A stretch of 64,000 nucleotides of DNA from Flavisphingopyxis soli (GCF_007995095.1 NZ_VOPY01000001.1:397001-461000), one strand, 5' to 3'; positions 1 through 9,750 are shown, numbered from the stretch's first letter. Numbers and translations are program-made. The notes: generated by a model from the letters alone, not told the origin.

Positions 1-38
1 ATGCCGACGCCGGTCAGGAATTTGGTGGTATTCTTCAT
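1..38 (-). CDS. N-terminal fragment of an unidentified protein, cut by the window edge
   Basis: On the minus strand an ATG at 38-36 follows an AAAGGG ribosome-binding site about 7 nt upstream. Only 12 complete codons are visible (MKNTTKFLTGVG). The two lysines followed by a more hydrophobic stretch could be the start of a signal peptide, but this cannot be decided from so little. The gene would be divergent from the CorC-type gene at 249. The gap between them, 39-248, shows no other gene. Confidence 0.5.
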   Translation of the reverse strand, partial: MKNTTKFLTGVG

Positions 39-248
39 GATATATCCCTTTCGTCTGGGTGCTTGTTCGCTTCCCACAACTGGCTGATCCAACGGTGCAC
101 GCGCGCGATTGTTCCGCCTGCGCATCATATCGCGACGATTGCGCAGTTGTCTGGCGAGCCGCTAGCCGCTTATAGGCCATAGCGTGGCCAATTTCTCGCT
201 CCTCGTACGATCTGACAGCGCCGCCGGGACGCCCGCAGCGGTGACGCG

Positions 249-1583
249 GTGACGCCCTTTCCGTGGACCGATGCGCTCGTCATCCTGGCGCTCGTCGCGC
301 TCAACGGCATCTTCGCGATGTCCGAACTGGCGATCGTTTCGGCCCGCCGTCCGCGGCTCCAGGCGATGGAAAAAGCGGGCCATCGCGGTGCACGCGTCGC
401 ACTCGCGCTGGCCGCCGATCCGGGCAAGTTCCTCTCAATCGTCCAGGTCGGCATCACGCTGATCGGAATCATTGCCGGCGCCTATTCGGGCGCCAGCCTC
501 GGCGGTCCGGTCGGCGAACGGTTCGTCGCCTGGTTCGGACTTGCGCCGGACACCGCCGCGACGCTCGGCTTCGCGCTCGTCATCGGGCTGACCACTTACG
601 CCTCGCTGATCGTCGGCGAGCTTGTCCCCAAGCAGTTCGCGCTGCGCAATCCCGAACCGATCGCCGCGGCGATGGCGCGGCCGATGCTGTGGCTGTCGGT
701 CATCTCTGCGCCGATCGTCTGGCTGCTCGACGGCAGCAGCGCGCTGATCTTCCGCCTGCTGCGCCTTAACCGCGAATCGAAGGAACACGTCACCGCCGAG
801 GAAATCCACCTGGTGATGATCGAGGCCGCGCGCGCCGGGGTGATCGAGGAAAGCGAGCGCGCGATCATTTCGGGCGTCGTCCGTCTCGGCGATCGCCCGG
901 TCCGCGAAGTGATGACCCCGCGGCCCGAAATCGACTGGCTCGACATCGACGCCGATCCCGCCACGACGCGCGCGCAGATCCTCGCCTCGCCGCACACGCG
1001 ACTGCCCGTCGCGCGCGGCTCGGTCGACGACATCGTCGGTGTCGTCGGCTTGCGCGATATCGTCCGCGTCCTGCTCGAAGGCGGCGAGCCCGATCTTGCC
1101 GCGCTGATGCGCCCGGCCGAAATCCTGCCCGACCAGCTCGACGCGATGGATGCGCTCGGGCGGCTGCGTACGGTCGAGGTGCCGATGGCGCTGGTCCACG
1201 ACGAATACGGCCATTTCGAAGGGATCGTGACGCCGTCGGACATCCTCGCGGCGATCGCGGGCGAATTCGTCTCGGACAAGGACATCGGCACCGACCCCGC
1301 CCTGGTCGAGCGCGAAGACGGTTCGGTGCTGATCTCGGGCGGGACCTCGGCCGAGATCCTGGTCGAACGGCTCGGTATCACGCTGCCCGAGGATCGCGAT
1401 TACGCGACCGTCGCGGGCCATGCCTTGTGGGTGCTCAAGCGACTTCCTCAAACCGGCGAGCATTTCACCGACCAGGGCTGGCGGTTCGAGGTTGTCGACA
1501 TGGACGGCCGCCGGATCGACAAGCTGCTCGTCAGCGCGATCGAGCGCAAGCCGCCGCCGCGCGAGGATGACGGCGAGGTCTAG
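249..1583 (+). CDS. HlyC/CorC (CNNM-type) family membrane protein with CBS pair
   Basis: 444 aa, GTG start. It has the three-part layout of the UPF0053/CorC-HlyC family: an N-terminal DUF21/CNNM membrane domain (residues about 1-190, beginning TDALVILALVALNGIFAMSE), a CBS-domain pair (about 205-325, beginning at the family's REVMTPR motif) and a C-terminal CorC_HlyC transporter-associated domain (about 335-435). Family members sit in the inner membrane and are linked to Mg2+/Co2+ efflux or regulation; older 'hemolysin' names are not evidence of toxicity. Length is normal for the family. It stands alone, so context adds nothing about its ion specificity. Confidence 0.9.
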   Translation: MTPFPWTDALVILALVALNGIFAMSELAIVSARRPRLQAMEKAGHRGARVALALAADPGKFLSIVQVGITLIGIIAGAYSGASLGGPVGERFVAWFGLAPDTAATLGFALVIGLTTYASLIVGELVPKQFALRNPEPIAAAMARPMLWLSVISAPIVWLLDGSSALIFRLLRLNRESKEHVTAEEIHLVMIEAARAGVIEESERAIISGVVRLGDRPVREVMTPRPEIDWLDIDADPATTRAQILASPHTRLPVARGSVDDIVGVVGLRDIVRVLLEGGEPDLAALMRPAEILPDQLDAMDALGRLRTVEVPMALVHDEYGHFEGIVTPSDILAAIAGEFVSDKDIGTDPALVEREDGSVLISGGTSAEILVERLGITLPEDRDYATVAGHALWVLKRLPQTGEHFTDQGWRFEVVDMDGRRIDKLLVSAIERKPPPREDDGEV

Positions 1584-1644
1584 GCGCCAGCGATACGTTC
1601 GCTTGTCCCGTTGGCCCGAGACCTTTGACCAGGCTCGGGACCCC

Positions 1645-1690
1645 ATAACGCTTCGATACGGACCTGCGGTCCTACACAGGGCAAACGGGG
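1645..1690. repeat. Partial copy of a dispersed CTTCGATACG...GGGCAAACGG repeat
   Basis: Between the CorC gene and the HhH gene lies CTTCGATACG, a short GC-rich hairpin (GGACCTGCGGTCC), then CTACACAGGGCAAACGGGG. It matches the repeat found three times at 28.99-29.16 kb in both overall form and flanking words. The rest of the gap (1584-1644) holds a second imperfect stem with the arms CCCGAGACC and GGCTCGGGA. Confidence 0.6.
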
Positions 1691-1700
1691 AGCTTGCCGC

Positions 1701-2249
1701 TCAGCCGAGCGCGCCGAACTTCGCTTCGAAGCCGGCACGGTCGCCCGCGGCGAGCAGGCGCGCCTGCTGGGTCCAGTCGTCGCGCCGGATGCGGCCGGCG
1801 AAATTGCCGATCTCGCCGTCGATCCGGTCGATATCGGCCTCGCTCCACGCGGCGATTTGGTCGAAGCGGGTCACGCCGAGCGCGGCGAGCCTTGCCACCA
1901 GCTTGGGCCCGACCCCCTTCATCACCGACAGGTCGTCGCCGCCAACTTCTGCGGTCGGGGCGGCGGCAGGGACCGGATCGGGCGCGGCAGGCAGCGGGTC
2001 GATCGTCGGCGGCGGCGCGGTCGTCGGCTGAATCCGCTCAGCGGGGGAAGGGGCAGGCGGATCGGCAAAGGCATTGCGCTTGGCCGCGACGATATCGGGC
2101 TTGCGCGGTTCGAGCGGCGCGCGCGGTTCGTCGCTGGCGACCCGCCCGGCACGCGGGTCGCGGCGCGGCACGAAAAACACCACCGCTGCCAGCACCAGCA
2201 GCAGCGCGATGACGAGGACGATCCAGTATTGATTGAGAATATCGGCCAT
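1701..2249 (-). CDS. Membrane-anchored helix-hairpin-helix protein, function unknown
   Basis: 182 aa. One N-terminal transmembrane helix (about residues 8-28) is followed by a proline/alanine-rich linker (about 40-120) and a C-terminal helix-hairpin-helix type domain. That domain contains MKGVGPKLVARLAALGV, the hallmark of the predicted 5' flap-endonuclease-like HhH domains attached to many small bacterial proteins. The HhH fold often contacts DNA nonspecifically, but in this family neither nuclease activity nor a role is established. The gene lies downstream of purD on the same strand, 86 nt after its stop, so co-transcription is possible. I would not call it a nuclease. Confidence 0.75.
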   Translation of the reverse strand: MADILNQYWIVLVIALLLVLAAVVFFVPRRDPRAGRVASDEPRAPLEPRKPDIVAAKRNAFADPPAPSPAERIQPTTAPPPTIDPLPAAPDPVPAAAPTAEVGGDDLSVMKGVGPKLVARLAALGVTRFDQIAAWSEADIDRIDGEIGNFAGRIRRDDWTQQARLLAAGDRAGFEAKFGALG

Positions 2250-2335
2250 CTGGTGGCTCCTTCGCAGTTAGCGTCAGTGGCTGTCCGCCGGCGGGAGACT
2301 AACGCCGCGATCGTGCGCGCGTCCAGCCCCGTCGG

Positions 2336-3610
2336 TCAGCGTTTGCGCTCCAGTTCGCGCCAGCCGATATCGCTGCGGTTGAAGCCTTCGGGATAGTCGA
2401 TTGCATCGACACCTTTATAGGCCGCCTCGCGCGCCGACTTGACCCCGCGCCCCGTTGCGACGACGTTGAGAACGCGCCCGCCGCTCGCCACGAGCTGCTC
2501 GTCGATGAGCGCGGTGCCGGCGTGGAAGACCGTCGCGCCGGTTGCTTCGGCGGCGTCGATGCCGCCGATCGCGCCACCTTTCCTGGGCTCGTCGGGATAG
2601 CCCTTGGCCGCGATCACGACCGCCAGTGCGGTACGGTTGGCAAAGCTCGGCGGCGCCATCGTGCCGAGTTCGCCGTTGGCCACCGCGAGCATCAGCGCGA
2701 GCAGGTCGTCGTCGAACCGCGCCATCAGCACCTGGCATTCGGGGTCGCCGAAGCGGACATTGTATTCGACCAGCTTGGGACCCTCGTCGGTCAGCATCAG
2801 CCCGGCATAGAGCACGCCTATGTAAGGCGTGCCGTCCTGCGCCAGCGCCTGGACCGTCGGGCGGACGATCGTGTCGATCGCCTGCGCCTCGAGTTCGGGG
2901 GTCAGCACGCTGGCCGGGCTGTACGCGCCCATCCCGCCGGTGTTGGGGCCGGTGTCGCCGTCGAACGCGCGCTTGTGGTCCTGCGCGCTGCCGAACGCGA
3001 CGAAATGCTTGCCGTCGGTCAGCGCAAACAGGCTGACCTCCTCGCCGGTCATGAATTCCTCGATGACAACCGCCGCGCCCTTTTTACCGAAGCGGCCGCT
3101 GAAGATGTCCTCGATCGCGGCTGTCGCCTCTGCCTCGGTCTCGGCGATTGTCACGCCCTTGCCCGCGGCGAGTCCGTCGGCCTTGATCACCACCGGCAGG
3201 TCGAACGCCTTCAATGCGCGCAATGCGCTGCCCAGCGCACGGGCATGGCGGAATTTCGCGGTCGGGATGCCGACGCGCTCGCACAGTTTTTTCGTAAACG
3301 CCTTCGAGCCTTCGAGGCGCGCGGCCTTCTTGTCGGGGCCGAAGACCGCGATCCCGACCGCGCGCAGGTTGTCGGCGAGGCCGTCGACCAGCGGCGCCTC
3401 GGGCCCGACGACGACGAGCTCGATCGAGTTGCGAAAACAGAAATCGACGATCCCGCGATGGTCCTCGAGCTTGAGCGGCGCGATCGTCGCGATGGCGGCA
3501 ATCCCGGGGTTGCCTGGCGCGGCATAGAGGGTATCGAGAGCGGAAGATTGCACCAGCTTCCACGCCAGCGCATGTTCGCGCCCACCGGAACCGAGCAGAA
3601 GGACGTTCAT
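2336..3610 (-). CDS. purD: Phosphoribosylamine--glycine ligase (GAR synthetase)
   Basis: 424 aa, full length. The protein opens with MNVLLLGSGGREHALAWKL, the PurD N-terminal nucleotide-fold signature. It carries the ATP-grasp region (VVIKADGLAAGKGV, then GDPECQVLMAR near residue 290). It catalyses ATP-dependent joining of glycine to phosphoribosylamine, the second step of de novo purine synthesis in the cytoplasm. Its start codon at 3610-3608 overlaps the start codon of xseA on the opposite strand within a single CATG, so the two promoters must lie inside each other's coding regions unless a start is misplaced. Confidence 0.96.
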   Translation of the reverse strand: MNVLLLGSGGREHALAWKLVQSSALDTLYAAPGNPGIAAIATIAPLKLEDHRGIVDFCFRNSIELVVVGPEAPLVDGLADNLRAVGIAVFGPDKKAARLEGSKAFTKKLCERVGIPTAKFRHARALGSALRALKAFDLPVVIKADGLAAGKGVTIAETEAEATAAIEDIFSGRFGKKGAAVVIEEFMTGEEVSLFALTDGKHFVAFGSAQDHKRAFDGDTGPNTGGMGAYSPASVLTPELEAQAIDTIVRPTVQALAQDGTPYIGVLYAGLMLTDEGPKLVEYNVRFGDPECQVLMARFDDDLLALMLAVANGELGTMAPPSFANRTALAVVIAAKGYPDEPRKGGAIGGIDAAEATGATVFHAGTALIDEQLVASGGRVLNVVATGRGVKSAREAAYKGVDAIDYPEGFNRSDIGWRELERKR

Positions 3611-5042
3611 GGATCAGGCCCCCGATCAGGATGACAATAACGGCAACGCGCCGTTTTCGGCGTCTGGTCGGCTGGTAGCGCAGGACCGCGCGGGGGACAA
3701 TGCGCCGCCGCTCAGCGTCAGCGAAATCTCTGGCGCCTTGAAGCGCGCGGTCGAGGAACGCTTTGGCCATGTCCGCGTCCGTGGCGAGATATCGGGCTTC
3801 AAGCGCGCCGGCTCGGGCCATGTCTATATGAGCCTCAAGGACGACAGTGCTGTGATCGACGCGGTCATGTGGAAGGGCTCGGCCGGCCGCCTCGCCTTCG
3901 CGCCGCAGGACGGTGTCGAGGTGATCGCGACGGGGCGGCTGACGACCTATCCGGGCCGATCGAAATACCAGATCGTGATCGATTCGCTCGAACTGGCGGG
4001 CGAGGGCGCGTTGATGGCGCTGTTCGAGAAGCTCAAGGCCAGGCTCGCCGGCGAAGGCCTGTTCGCGCCCGACCGCAAGCAGCGACTGCCCTTCCTCCCG
4101 CGCACGATCGGCGTCGTCACCTCGCCGACCGGCGCGGTCATCCGCGATATCCTCCACCGGCTCGCCGATCGCTGCCCGACGCACGTCCTCGTCTGGCCGG
4201 TCCGCGTCCAGGGCGACGGCGCGGCAGCCGAGATCGCCGCGGCGGTGCGTGGCTTCGATGCCATCGAACCCGGCGGCGCGATCGCGCGGCCCGATCTCGT
4301 CATCGTCGCGCGGGGCGGCGGCTCGATCGAGGACCTGTGGGCATTCAACGAAGAGGTCGTCGTGCGCGCCATCGCCGACTGCCGCATTCCGACAATCTCT
4401 GCGGTCGGGCACGAAACCGACACCAGCCTTGCCGACTATGCCGCCGACGCGCGCGCGCCGACCCCGACGGCTGCGGCCGAAATGGCGGTGCCGGTTCGCG
4501 CCGAATGGCTCGGCACCGTGCGCGAGCTCGGCCTGCGCGCGCAGCGTGGCCTCGTCCGCCAGCTTGAACGCGCGGGCGAACGACTGCGTGCGCTCGCCCG
4601 CGTCATCCCCAGCCTCGATCGCCTCGTCGCGCCGCAGCGCCAGCGGCTCGACGACCAGGGCGAACGCCTCGCCCGCGCGCTCGGCCAGCGGCTGCTGCTC
4701 GCACGCCAGGTTTATGCGCGCTCGGGTGATCGTCTCGCGCCCGTCCTGCTCGACCGCCTGCTGCGCCGCGACCGCGACCGTCTCGCGAGCGGTGCGCGCG
4801 TCCTCGCCTCGCTCAATCCGCGCGCGATCCTCTCGCGCGGCTATGCAATGGTCACCGATGCAGCGGGCAAGGTTGTCGCCAGCGCGGCGCGCGCCCGCGC
4901 CGCTGGCGCACTGACGCTCCAGTTCGACGACGGATCGGTCGCTGCGCACACCGGCGAGGGCGATCCGCCTCGCGCCGCACCCGCCCGCGCGCCGCGCGCC
5001 GCCAAGCCTGCGCCCAAGGGGCAGGTCGACCTGTTCGATTAG
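3609..5042 (+). CDS. xseA: Exodeoxyribonuclease VII large subunit
   Basis: 477 aa. An N-terminal OB-fold DNA-binding domain begins around residue 35 (LSVSEISGALKRAVEERFG, VRGEISG). The catalytic region follows, with GRGGGSIEDLW at about residue 235 and AVGHETDTSLADYAADARAPTP at about 265 (two abutting family motifs). The C-terminal tail is rich in Arg/Leu helices, typical of the large subunit. With XseB it degrades single-stranded DNA during repair. No xseB is in this window. The first 30 residues are low-complexity, and a later start cannot be excluded; ATG 3609 is the first available. Confidence 0.94.
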   Translation: MDQAPDQDDNNGNAPFSASGRLVAQDRAGDNAPPLSVSEISGALKRAVEERFGHVRVRGEISGFKRAGSGHVYMSLKDDSAVIDAVMWKGSAGRLAFAPQDGVEVIATGRLTTYPGRSKYQIVIDSLELAGEGALMALFEKLKARLAGEGLFAPDRKQRLPFLPRTIGVVTSPTGAVIRDILHRLADRCPTHVLVWPVRVQGDGAAAEIAAAVRGFDAIEPGGAIARPDLVIVARGGGSIEDLWAFNEEVVVRAIADCRIPTISAVGHETDTSLADYAADARAPTPTAAAEMAVPVRAEWLGTVRELGLRAQRGLVRQLERAGERLRALARVIPSLDRLVAPQRQRLDDQGERLARALGQRLLLARQVYARSGDRLAPVLLDRLLRRDRDRLASGARVLASLNPRAILSRGYAMVTDAAGKVVASAARARAAGALTLQFDDGSVAAHTGEGDPPRAAPARAPRAAKPAPKGQVDLFD

Positions 5043-5130
5043 GGCGACGAGGAGGCGCGGCAGCGTTTGCATGGCGCGCGCGCATCTGCGATAAACGCTG
5101 CAGAACGACCCTGAAACTGGACAGACACCG

Positions 5131-5340
5131 ATGTTGATGAGCAACCGGGGCCGCGTTGCGCGGCTTCATTATATGGGCAGCCACTATCGCGTCCTGACCG
5201 CGGGCGACCACGTCCTGTGCGCCGCAACGGGCGAGCCGATCCCGCTCGACGAACTCAAATACTGGTCGGTCGCGCGGCAGGAACCCTATGCCACCGCGCG
5301 CGCATCGGTCGAGGCCGAGCTCGCCGCGCAGCGCGCGTGA
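5131..5340 (+). CDS. DUF2093 domain-containing small protein
   Basis: 69 aa. The sequence, with RVARLHYMGSHYRVLTAGDHV and the following CAATGEPIPLDELKYWSVARQE, fits the DUF2093 family, a short alphaproteobacterial family of unknown function often found next to xseA. Here it lies 88 nt after xseA. Its TGA stop overlaps the GTG start of the downstream M23 peptidase (GTGA), which suggests translational coupling and one transcript xseA-DUF2093-M23. No catalytic residues can be named. Confidence 0.88.
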   Translation: MLMSNRGRVARLHYMGSHYRVLTAGDHVLCAATGEPIPLDELKYWSVARQEPYATARASVEAELAAQRA

Positions 5341-6263
5341 ACGCCCTGCCAAGATCTGCCACTGTCACGGCGCGCATCGTTGCCGGGTTCGCGACGCTGC
5401 TGCTGACGACGACCTGCACCGTCGTGCCCAGGCCGGCAGCCGAAGCGCCGCCGCCGGTGGCGGTTTCCCGACCGACACCCGCCATCCCCATCATCCAGCC
5501 GCCCGCCCGCCCGTGGACCATTGCCTCGGCGAGTGAGCAGGGCGCGGTGCTGCGCGGCGTCGCGCCGTCGGGCACCGTCGCGCTCAGCCTTGAAGGCAAC
5601 GCAGTGCCGATCGCCGACGACGGCGCGTTCATCATCGCGTTCGATCGTGACGCTCCGTCCTCCGAAACGCTCACTGCGACCTTCGCCGACGGTCATAGCG
5701 ACAGCCGCACGATCGCGATTGCGCCGGGCCGCTGGGATATCCAGAATATCGACGCGTCGCTGACCGGCGGCGTATCGAGCGCCGAGTTCCAGCGCCGCCG
5801 CGCACCCGAGCTTGCGCGGATCAATGCCGCGCGCGCGCAGGCCAACGCCGTCGACGGCTGGCGGCAGGCCTTCATCTGGCCAACCGACGGCCGCATCACC
5901 GGCGTGTTCGGTTCACAACGGATCTATCGCGGCACCCCGGCCAGCTATCACAGCGGCGTCGATATGGCGGGCGCCACCGGCACGGTGTTTCGCGCGCCCG
6001 CCGACGGCGTCGTCATCCTCGCCGCCGACGAACCCTTCACGCTCGAAGGCCGCCTGCTGATGATCGACCACGGCCACGGCCTCAACAGCGCCTTCCTCCA
6101 TTGCTCGAAGCTCTACGTGACCGAGGGGCAACAGGTCCGCCAGGGGCAGCCGCTAGGTGAAATCGGCTCGACCGGCCGCGCCACCGGTCCGCACCTCCAC
6201 TGGAGCATGAAGCTCGCCGGCGCCCGAATCGACCCGCGCAAGCTTGCCCGCCCCGCGCGATAG
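5337..6263 (+). CDS. M23-family (LytM-like) metallopeptidase, exported
   Basis: 308 aa from a GTG start that overlaps the DUF2093 stop; the frame is open further upstream, but that part lies inside the DUF2093 gene. A hydrophobic N-terminus ends near TTTC, a weak possible lipobox. The C-terminal domain (about 195-300) has the M23 zinc site: H205 and D209 in YHSGVDMAG, and H286/H288 in GPHLHW. M23 enzymes cut peptidoglycan peptide cross-links; members with all ligands present, as here, are usually active. The middle region (about 60-180) resembles a beta-rich ligand-binding segment. Likely role: cell-wall remodelling in the periplasm. Confidence 0.88.
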   Translation: MNALPRSATVTARIVAGFATLLLTTTCTVVPRPAAEAPPPVAVSRPTPAIPIIQPPARPWTIASASEQGAVLRGVAPSGTVALSLEGNAVPIADDGAFIIAFDRDAPSSETLTATFADGHSDSRTIAIAPGRWDIQNIDASLTGGVSSAEFQRRRAPELARINAARAQANAVDGWRQAFIWPTDGRITGVFGSQRIYRGTPASYHSGVDMAGATGTVFRAPADGVVILAADEPFTLEGRLLMIDHGHGLNSAFLHCSKLYVTEGQQVRQGQPLGEIGSTGRATGPHLHWSMKLAGARIDPRKLARPAR

Positions 6264-6545
6264 GCGGCTTGCCGTACCGTAAGGCTCCGTTCGCGCGGCT
6301 CACGCGGCAAGGCGATTTGGGCTGCCCCACCCTCGCCGAACCAATTTGCCTAATGGATTCAATGGAAACGGCAGATGCCTGCACCCTAGGCGAAGCGTGA
6401 CAATTTTGAGACAGTACCGAAAGAAATAGGTTTCCGGCCCCCGGCTCCATTTACGCCACTGGGATAAATTGGCAGATAGCGCGGTAATTCACATGGCTTG
6501 GTGTGATCCGCATTTACCCAATTGAATTCTAGCAAGGGGATGAAC

Positions 6546-9500
6546 ATGAATACCATTACGCAACGCAAGGCGGCCTTTAAGGCGGGCTCGGCGCTCCAGG
6601 CGCTCTCGCTCCTCGGTGCCGGCATCTTCGCCGCAACCGCATTTGCCGCCCCCGCCATGGCGCAGGATACGCAGGACGCCAGCGTCGGACCGATCGAAAG
6701 CCAGGACGCTTCCACGACGGACGCATCGGGTTCCGCTTCGACGGGCCAGGGTATCGTTGTTACCGGTTCGCGCATCCGCCAGCCCAATCTCGAATCGGCC
6801 AGCCCGATCACGGTGATCAGCAGCGAAGAGTTCGCTCAGACGGGCACGACGCGCGTTGAGGATCTCGTCAACTCGCTGCCTCAGGTTTTCGCCGGCCAGG
6901 GTTCGAATATCTCGAACGGCGCCAGCGGTACCGCGACGCTCAACCTTCGCGGCCTCGGTTCGGAGCGCACTCTGGTGCTCGTCAACGGCCGTCGTCTCGT
7001 CCCGGGTGACCCGAGCACGTCGGCTGCCGACATCAACGTCATTCCCGCCGCGCTGATCAAGCGCGTCGACGTTCTGACTGGCGGCGCATCGTCGGTTTAC
7101 GGTGCCGATGCCGTTGCCGGCGTCGTCAACTTCGTGATGGACACGACCTTTGAAGGCTTCAAGCTCGACACGCAGTATTCGGTCTACAGCCACAACAACC
7201 GCAACACCAAGCAGATCACCGATCCGCTCGACCAGCGCGGCTTTGGCTATCCGCGTGGTCTGTCGACCAATGGCGGCACCTTCGACGCCACGCTCGCATT
7301 CGGCGCTGGTTTCGATGACGGTCGTGGCCATGCCACCGCCTATGTCGGCTATCGTAAGATCAATCCGGTCAACCAGGCCACTCGTGACTATTCGTCTTGC
7401 GCGCTCTCGGCTCGCACTGCGGCCCAGGTTACCGCGAACGGTCAGCTTTACACCTGCGGTGGCTCGGCAACGTCGCCCCAGGGCACGCTGTTCGCTTACG
7501 ACAGCAACGATCCACGCACGGCGACCTTCACTTCGCTGACCTATCAGTTCGGCCCCAACCGCACGCTGGCGCCAGGCTTCACTCCGTTCAACTACGCGCC
7601 GACGAACTATTTCCAGCGTCCTGACGAGCGTTACACGGCCGGCGTCTTCGCCGACTACGAAATCTCGCCTGCGCTCCATCCCTATATGGAGTTCATGTTC
7701 ATGGACGACCGCACGGTCGCCCAGATCGCTCCATCGGGGGACTTCGGCAACACGCTTTCGCTGAACTGCGACAACCCGCTGCTTGGCGCGAGCCAGCTTG
7801 CAACGATCTGCGATAACGAGAACCTTCTCGTCAGCCCTGCGCCGGGTGATGCCTTCACCGTCGTCGGCAATGTGGCCGCCGAAAATGCTGCGCGCATCGC
7901 ACGTGGCCAGGGTGAGCCGCTTCTCCCAACGACGGCGTTCAACTTCATCGATCCGTCGACGGGCACCACCTACAACCGTGGCTTCGCTCAGATCCTGCGC
8001 CGCAACGTCGAAGGCGGCTCGCGTCGCGACGATTTGCAGCACACGAGCTATCGTGCGGTGCTTGGTACCAAGGGTGAGCTGGGCTCGGCATGGTCGTACG
8101 ACGCCTATTATCAGTATGGTCGTACCAACTTCGCTGAAACCTACAGCAATGACTTCTCGGTCACGCGTCTCAACCGCGCGCTCGACGTTGTCACCGGACC
8201 CGGCGGTGCGCCCGTTTGCCGTTCGACGCTCGACGGTACTGACCCGAACTGCGTGCCTTGGGATATCTTCTCGCCCGGCACGGTGCAGCCTTCGCAGGCC
8301 TCGATTGCCTACCTGCAGACCCCTGGTCTTCAGCGCGGTATCGTGAGTGAGCAGGTCGCATCGGCTTATGTTGCCGGTTCGCTCGGCGAATATGGCATCC
8401 AGTCGCCTTGGGCCGACGAAGGTGTCAGCATCGTTCTCGGCGGCGAATATCGCAACGAACGTCTTGAGTTCTATGCCGATACCGCGTTCCAGACGGGCGA
8501 TCTCGCCGGTCAGGGCGCGCCGACGCTTCCTGTTGCCGGTTCGTTCAACGTGAAGGAATTCTTCACCGAAATCAGCATTCCGATCGCACATGACAGCTGG
8601 GTTTACGATCTCTCGCTGACCGGCGGTTATCGTTATTCGGATTACAGCACGGGTGCGAAGACCGATACGTACAAGATCGAAGGCGAGTTCGCTCCGATCC
8701 GCGACATTCGTTTCCGCGGTGGTTACAACCGGGCCGTTCGTGCACCGACCGTCCAGGATCTGTTCGCACCGCAGCGCGTCGCGCTTGACGGTTCGACCGA
8801 TCCCTGCTCGGGCGCTGCCATCGCGGCTTCGGACGTTGGCTGCTTGGCGCAGGGCCTGACCGTTGGTCAGGTGGTCGCACCTAACCCGGCTGCTCAGTAT
8901 AACGGGCTGATCGGTGGTAACCCCAACCTGGTGCCCGAAGTTGCCGACACTTACACGGCAGGCGTGGTGCTCACCCCGACCTTCCTGCCCGGCTTCTCGG
9001 CGAGTGTTGATTATTTCAACATCAAGGTTAAGGGCGCGATCCAGGGCATTGGTGCCGACACGATCCTGCAGAATTGCAACCGTACGACGGCTGATCCGTT
9101 CTTCTGCGGCCTGATTACGCGTGACGGTTCGGGTTCGCTGTGGCGGACTTCGAACGGCTACGTGAACGATCTGTCGCAGAACATCGGTCGCCTTGAAACG
9201 GCCGGTATCGACATCAATGCGGCTTACAGCCGTCAGATTGGTGGCGCGGGTCGTCTGGGCCTCAGCTTCGTCGGGACCTACCTCGACAAGTTGGTGACCA
9301 ACCCGGGTGTTGGTCCGGACATCGAGTGCGTTGGTAAGGCCGGCAACGTCTGTGGCACGCCGAACCCGAAATGGCGCCACCAGGCCCGTGTCAGCTTCGA
9401 CATGCCCAACGGCTTCGGTACGTCGCTGCGCTGGCGTTATTTCGACCCCGTCGATCTCGACGGTGGCCGTCCGGGCGCTTCGCACTTCGACGCGGTCAGC

Positions 9501-9698
9501 TACTTCGATCTGGCTTTGACGATGGCGGTTGGCGATCACTACAAGTTCCGTCTCGGCGCGAACAACCTGCTCGACAAGTCGCCGCCGGTCACTGGCGGTC
9601 AGGCTTGCCCCGCCGGCTTCTGTAACGGCAACGTCTTCGCGCAGGTCTATGACGCGCTCGGCCGTTACATCTACGCCGGTGTCACGCTCGAATTCTAA
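6546..9698 (+). CDS. TonB-dependent outer-membrane receptor
   Basis: 1050 aa. ATG 6546 is chosen because AAGGGG lies 6 nt upstream and a classic signal peptide follows, with cleavage after APAMA at residue 39; a TTG-initiated frame from 6522 has no such support. After the signal comes GIVVTGSRIRQPNLESASP. The plug domain has the signature IKRVDVLTGGASSVYGADAVAGVVNF. A long beta-barrel ends in an aromatic C-terminus (VTLEF). The size is at the large end for the family and typical of sphingomonad receptors. The substrate cannot be told from sequence. It is followed by a strong terminator, so the downstream 2OG/sulfotransferase genes may be transcribed separately or by read-through. Confidence 0.95.
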   Translation: MNTITQRKAAFKAGSALQALSLLGAGIFAATAFAAPAMAQDTQDASVGPIESQDASTTDASGSASTGQGIVVTGSRIRQPNLESASPITVISSEEFAQTGTTRVEDLVNSLPQVFAGQGSNISNGASGTATLNLRGLGSERTLVLVNGRRLVPGDPSTSAADINVIPAALIKRVDVLTGGASSVYGADAVAGVVNFVMDTTFEGFKLDTQYSVYSHNNRNTKQITDPLDQRGFGYPRGLSTNGGTFDATLAFGAGFDDGRGHATAYVGYRKINPVNQATRDYSSCALSARTAAQVTANGQLYTCGGSATSPQGTLFAYDSNDPRTATFTSLTYQFGPNRTLAPGFTPFNYAPTNYFQRPDERYTAGVFADYEISPALHPYMEFMFMDDRTVAQIAPSGDFGNTLSLNCDNPLLGASQLATICDNENLLVSPAPGDAFTVVGNVAAENAARIARGQGEPLLPTTAFNFIDPSTGTTYNRGFAQILRRNVEGGSRRDDLQHTSYRAVLGTKGELGSAWSYDAYYQYGRTNFAETYSNDFSVTRLNRALDVVTGPGGAPVCRSTLDGTDPNCVPWDIFSPGTVQPSQASIAYLQTPGLQRGIVSEQVASAYVAGSLGEYGIQSPWADEGVSIVLGGEYRNERLEFYADTAFQTGDLAGQGAPTLPVAGSFNVKEFFTEISIPIAHDSWVYDLSLTGGYRYSDYSTGAKTDTYKIEGEFAPIRDIRFRGGYNRAVRAPTVQDLFAPQRVALDGSTDPCSGAAIAASDVGCLAQGLTVGQVVAPNPAAQYNGLIGGNPNLVPEVADTYTAGVVLTPTFLPGFSASVDYFNIKVKGAIQGIGADTILQNCNRTTADPFFCGLITRDGSGSLWRTSNGYVNDLSQNIGRLETAGIDINAAYSRQIGGAGRLGLSFVGTYLDKLVTNPGVGPDIECVGKAGNVCGTPNPKWRHQARVSFDMPNGFGTSLRWRYFDPVDLDGGRPGASHFDAVSYFDLALTMAVGDHYKFRLGANNLLDKSPPVTGGQACPAGFCNGNVFAQVYDALGRYIYAGVTLEF

Positions 9699-9720
9699 GC
9701 GTCGACATGATGAACTTGAG

Positions 9721-9750
9721 AATGGCGGGCCGTTTCGGCCCGCCATTTTC
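9721..9750 (+). terminator. Rho-independent terminator after the TonB receptor
   Basis: A perfect 12-bp stem (AATGGCGGGCCG / CGGCCCGCCATT) with a TTT loop and a short T run, 22 nt after the receptor stop codon. It is symmetric enough to work on both strands, but only the plus-strand gene ends here. Confidence 0.88.
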
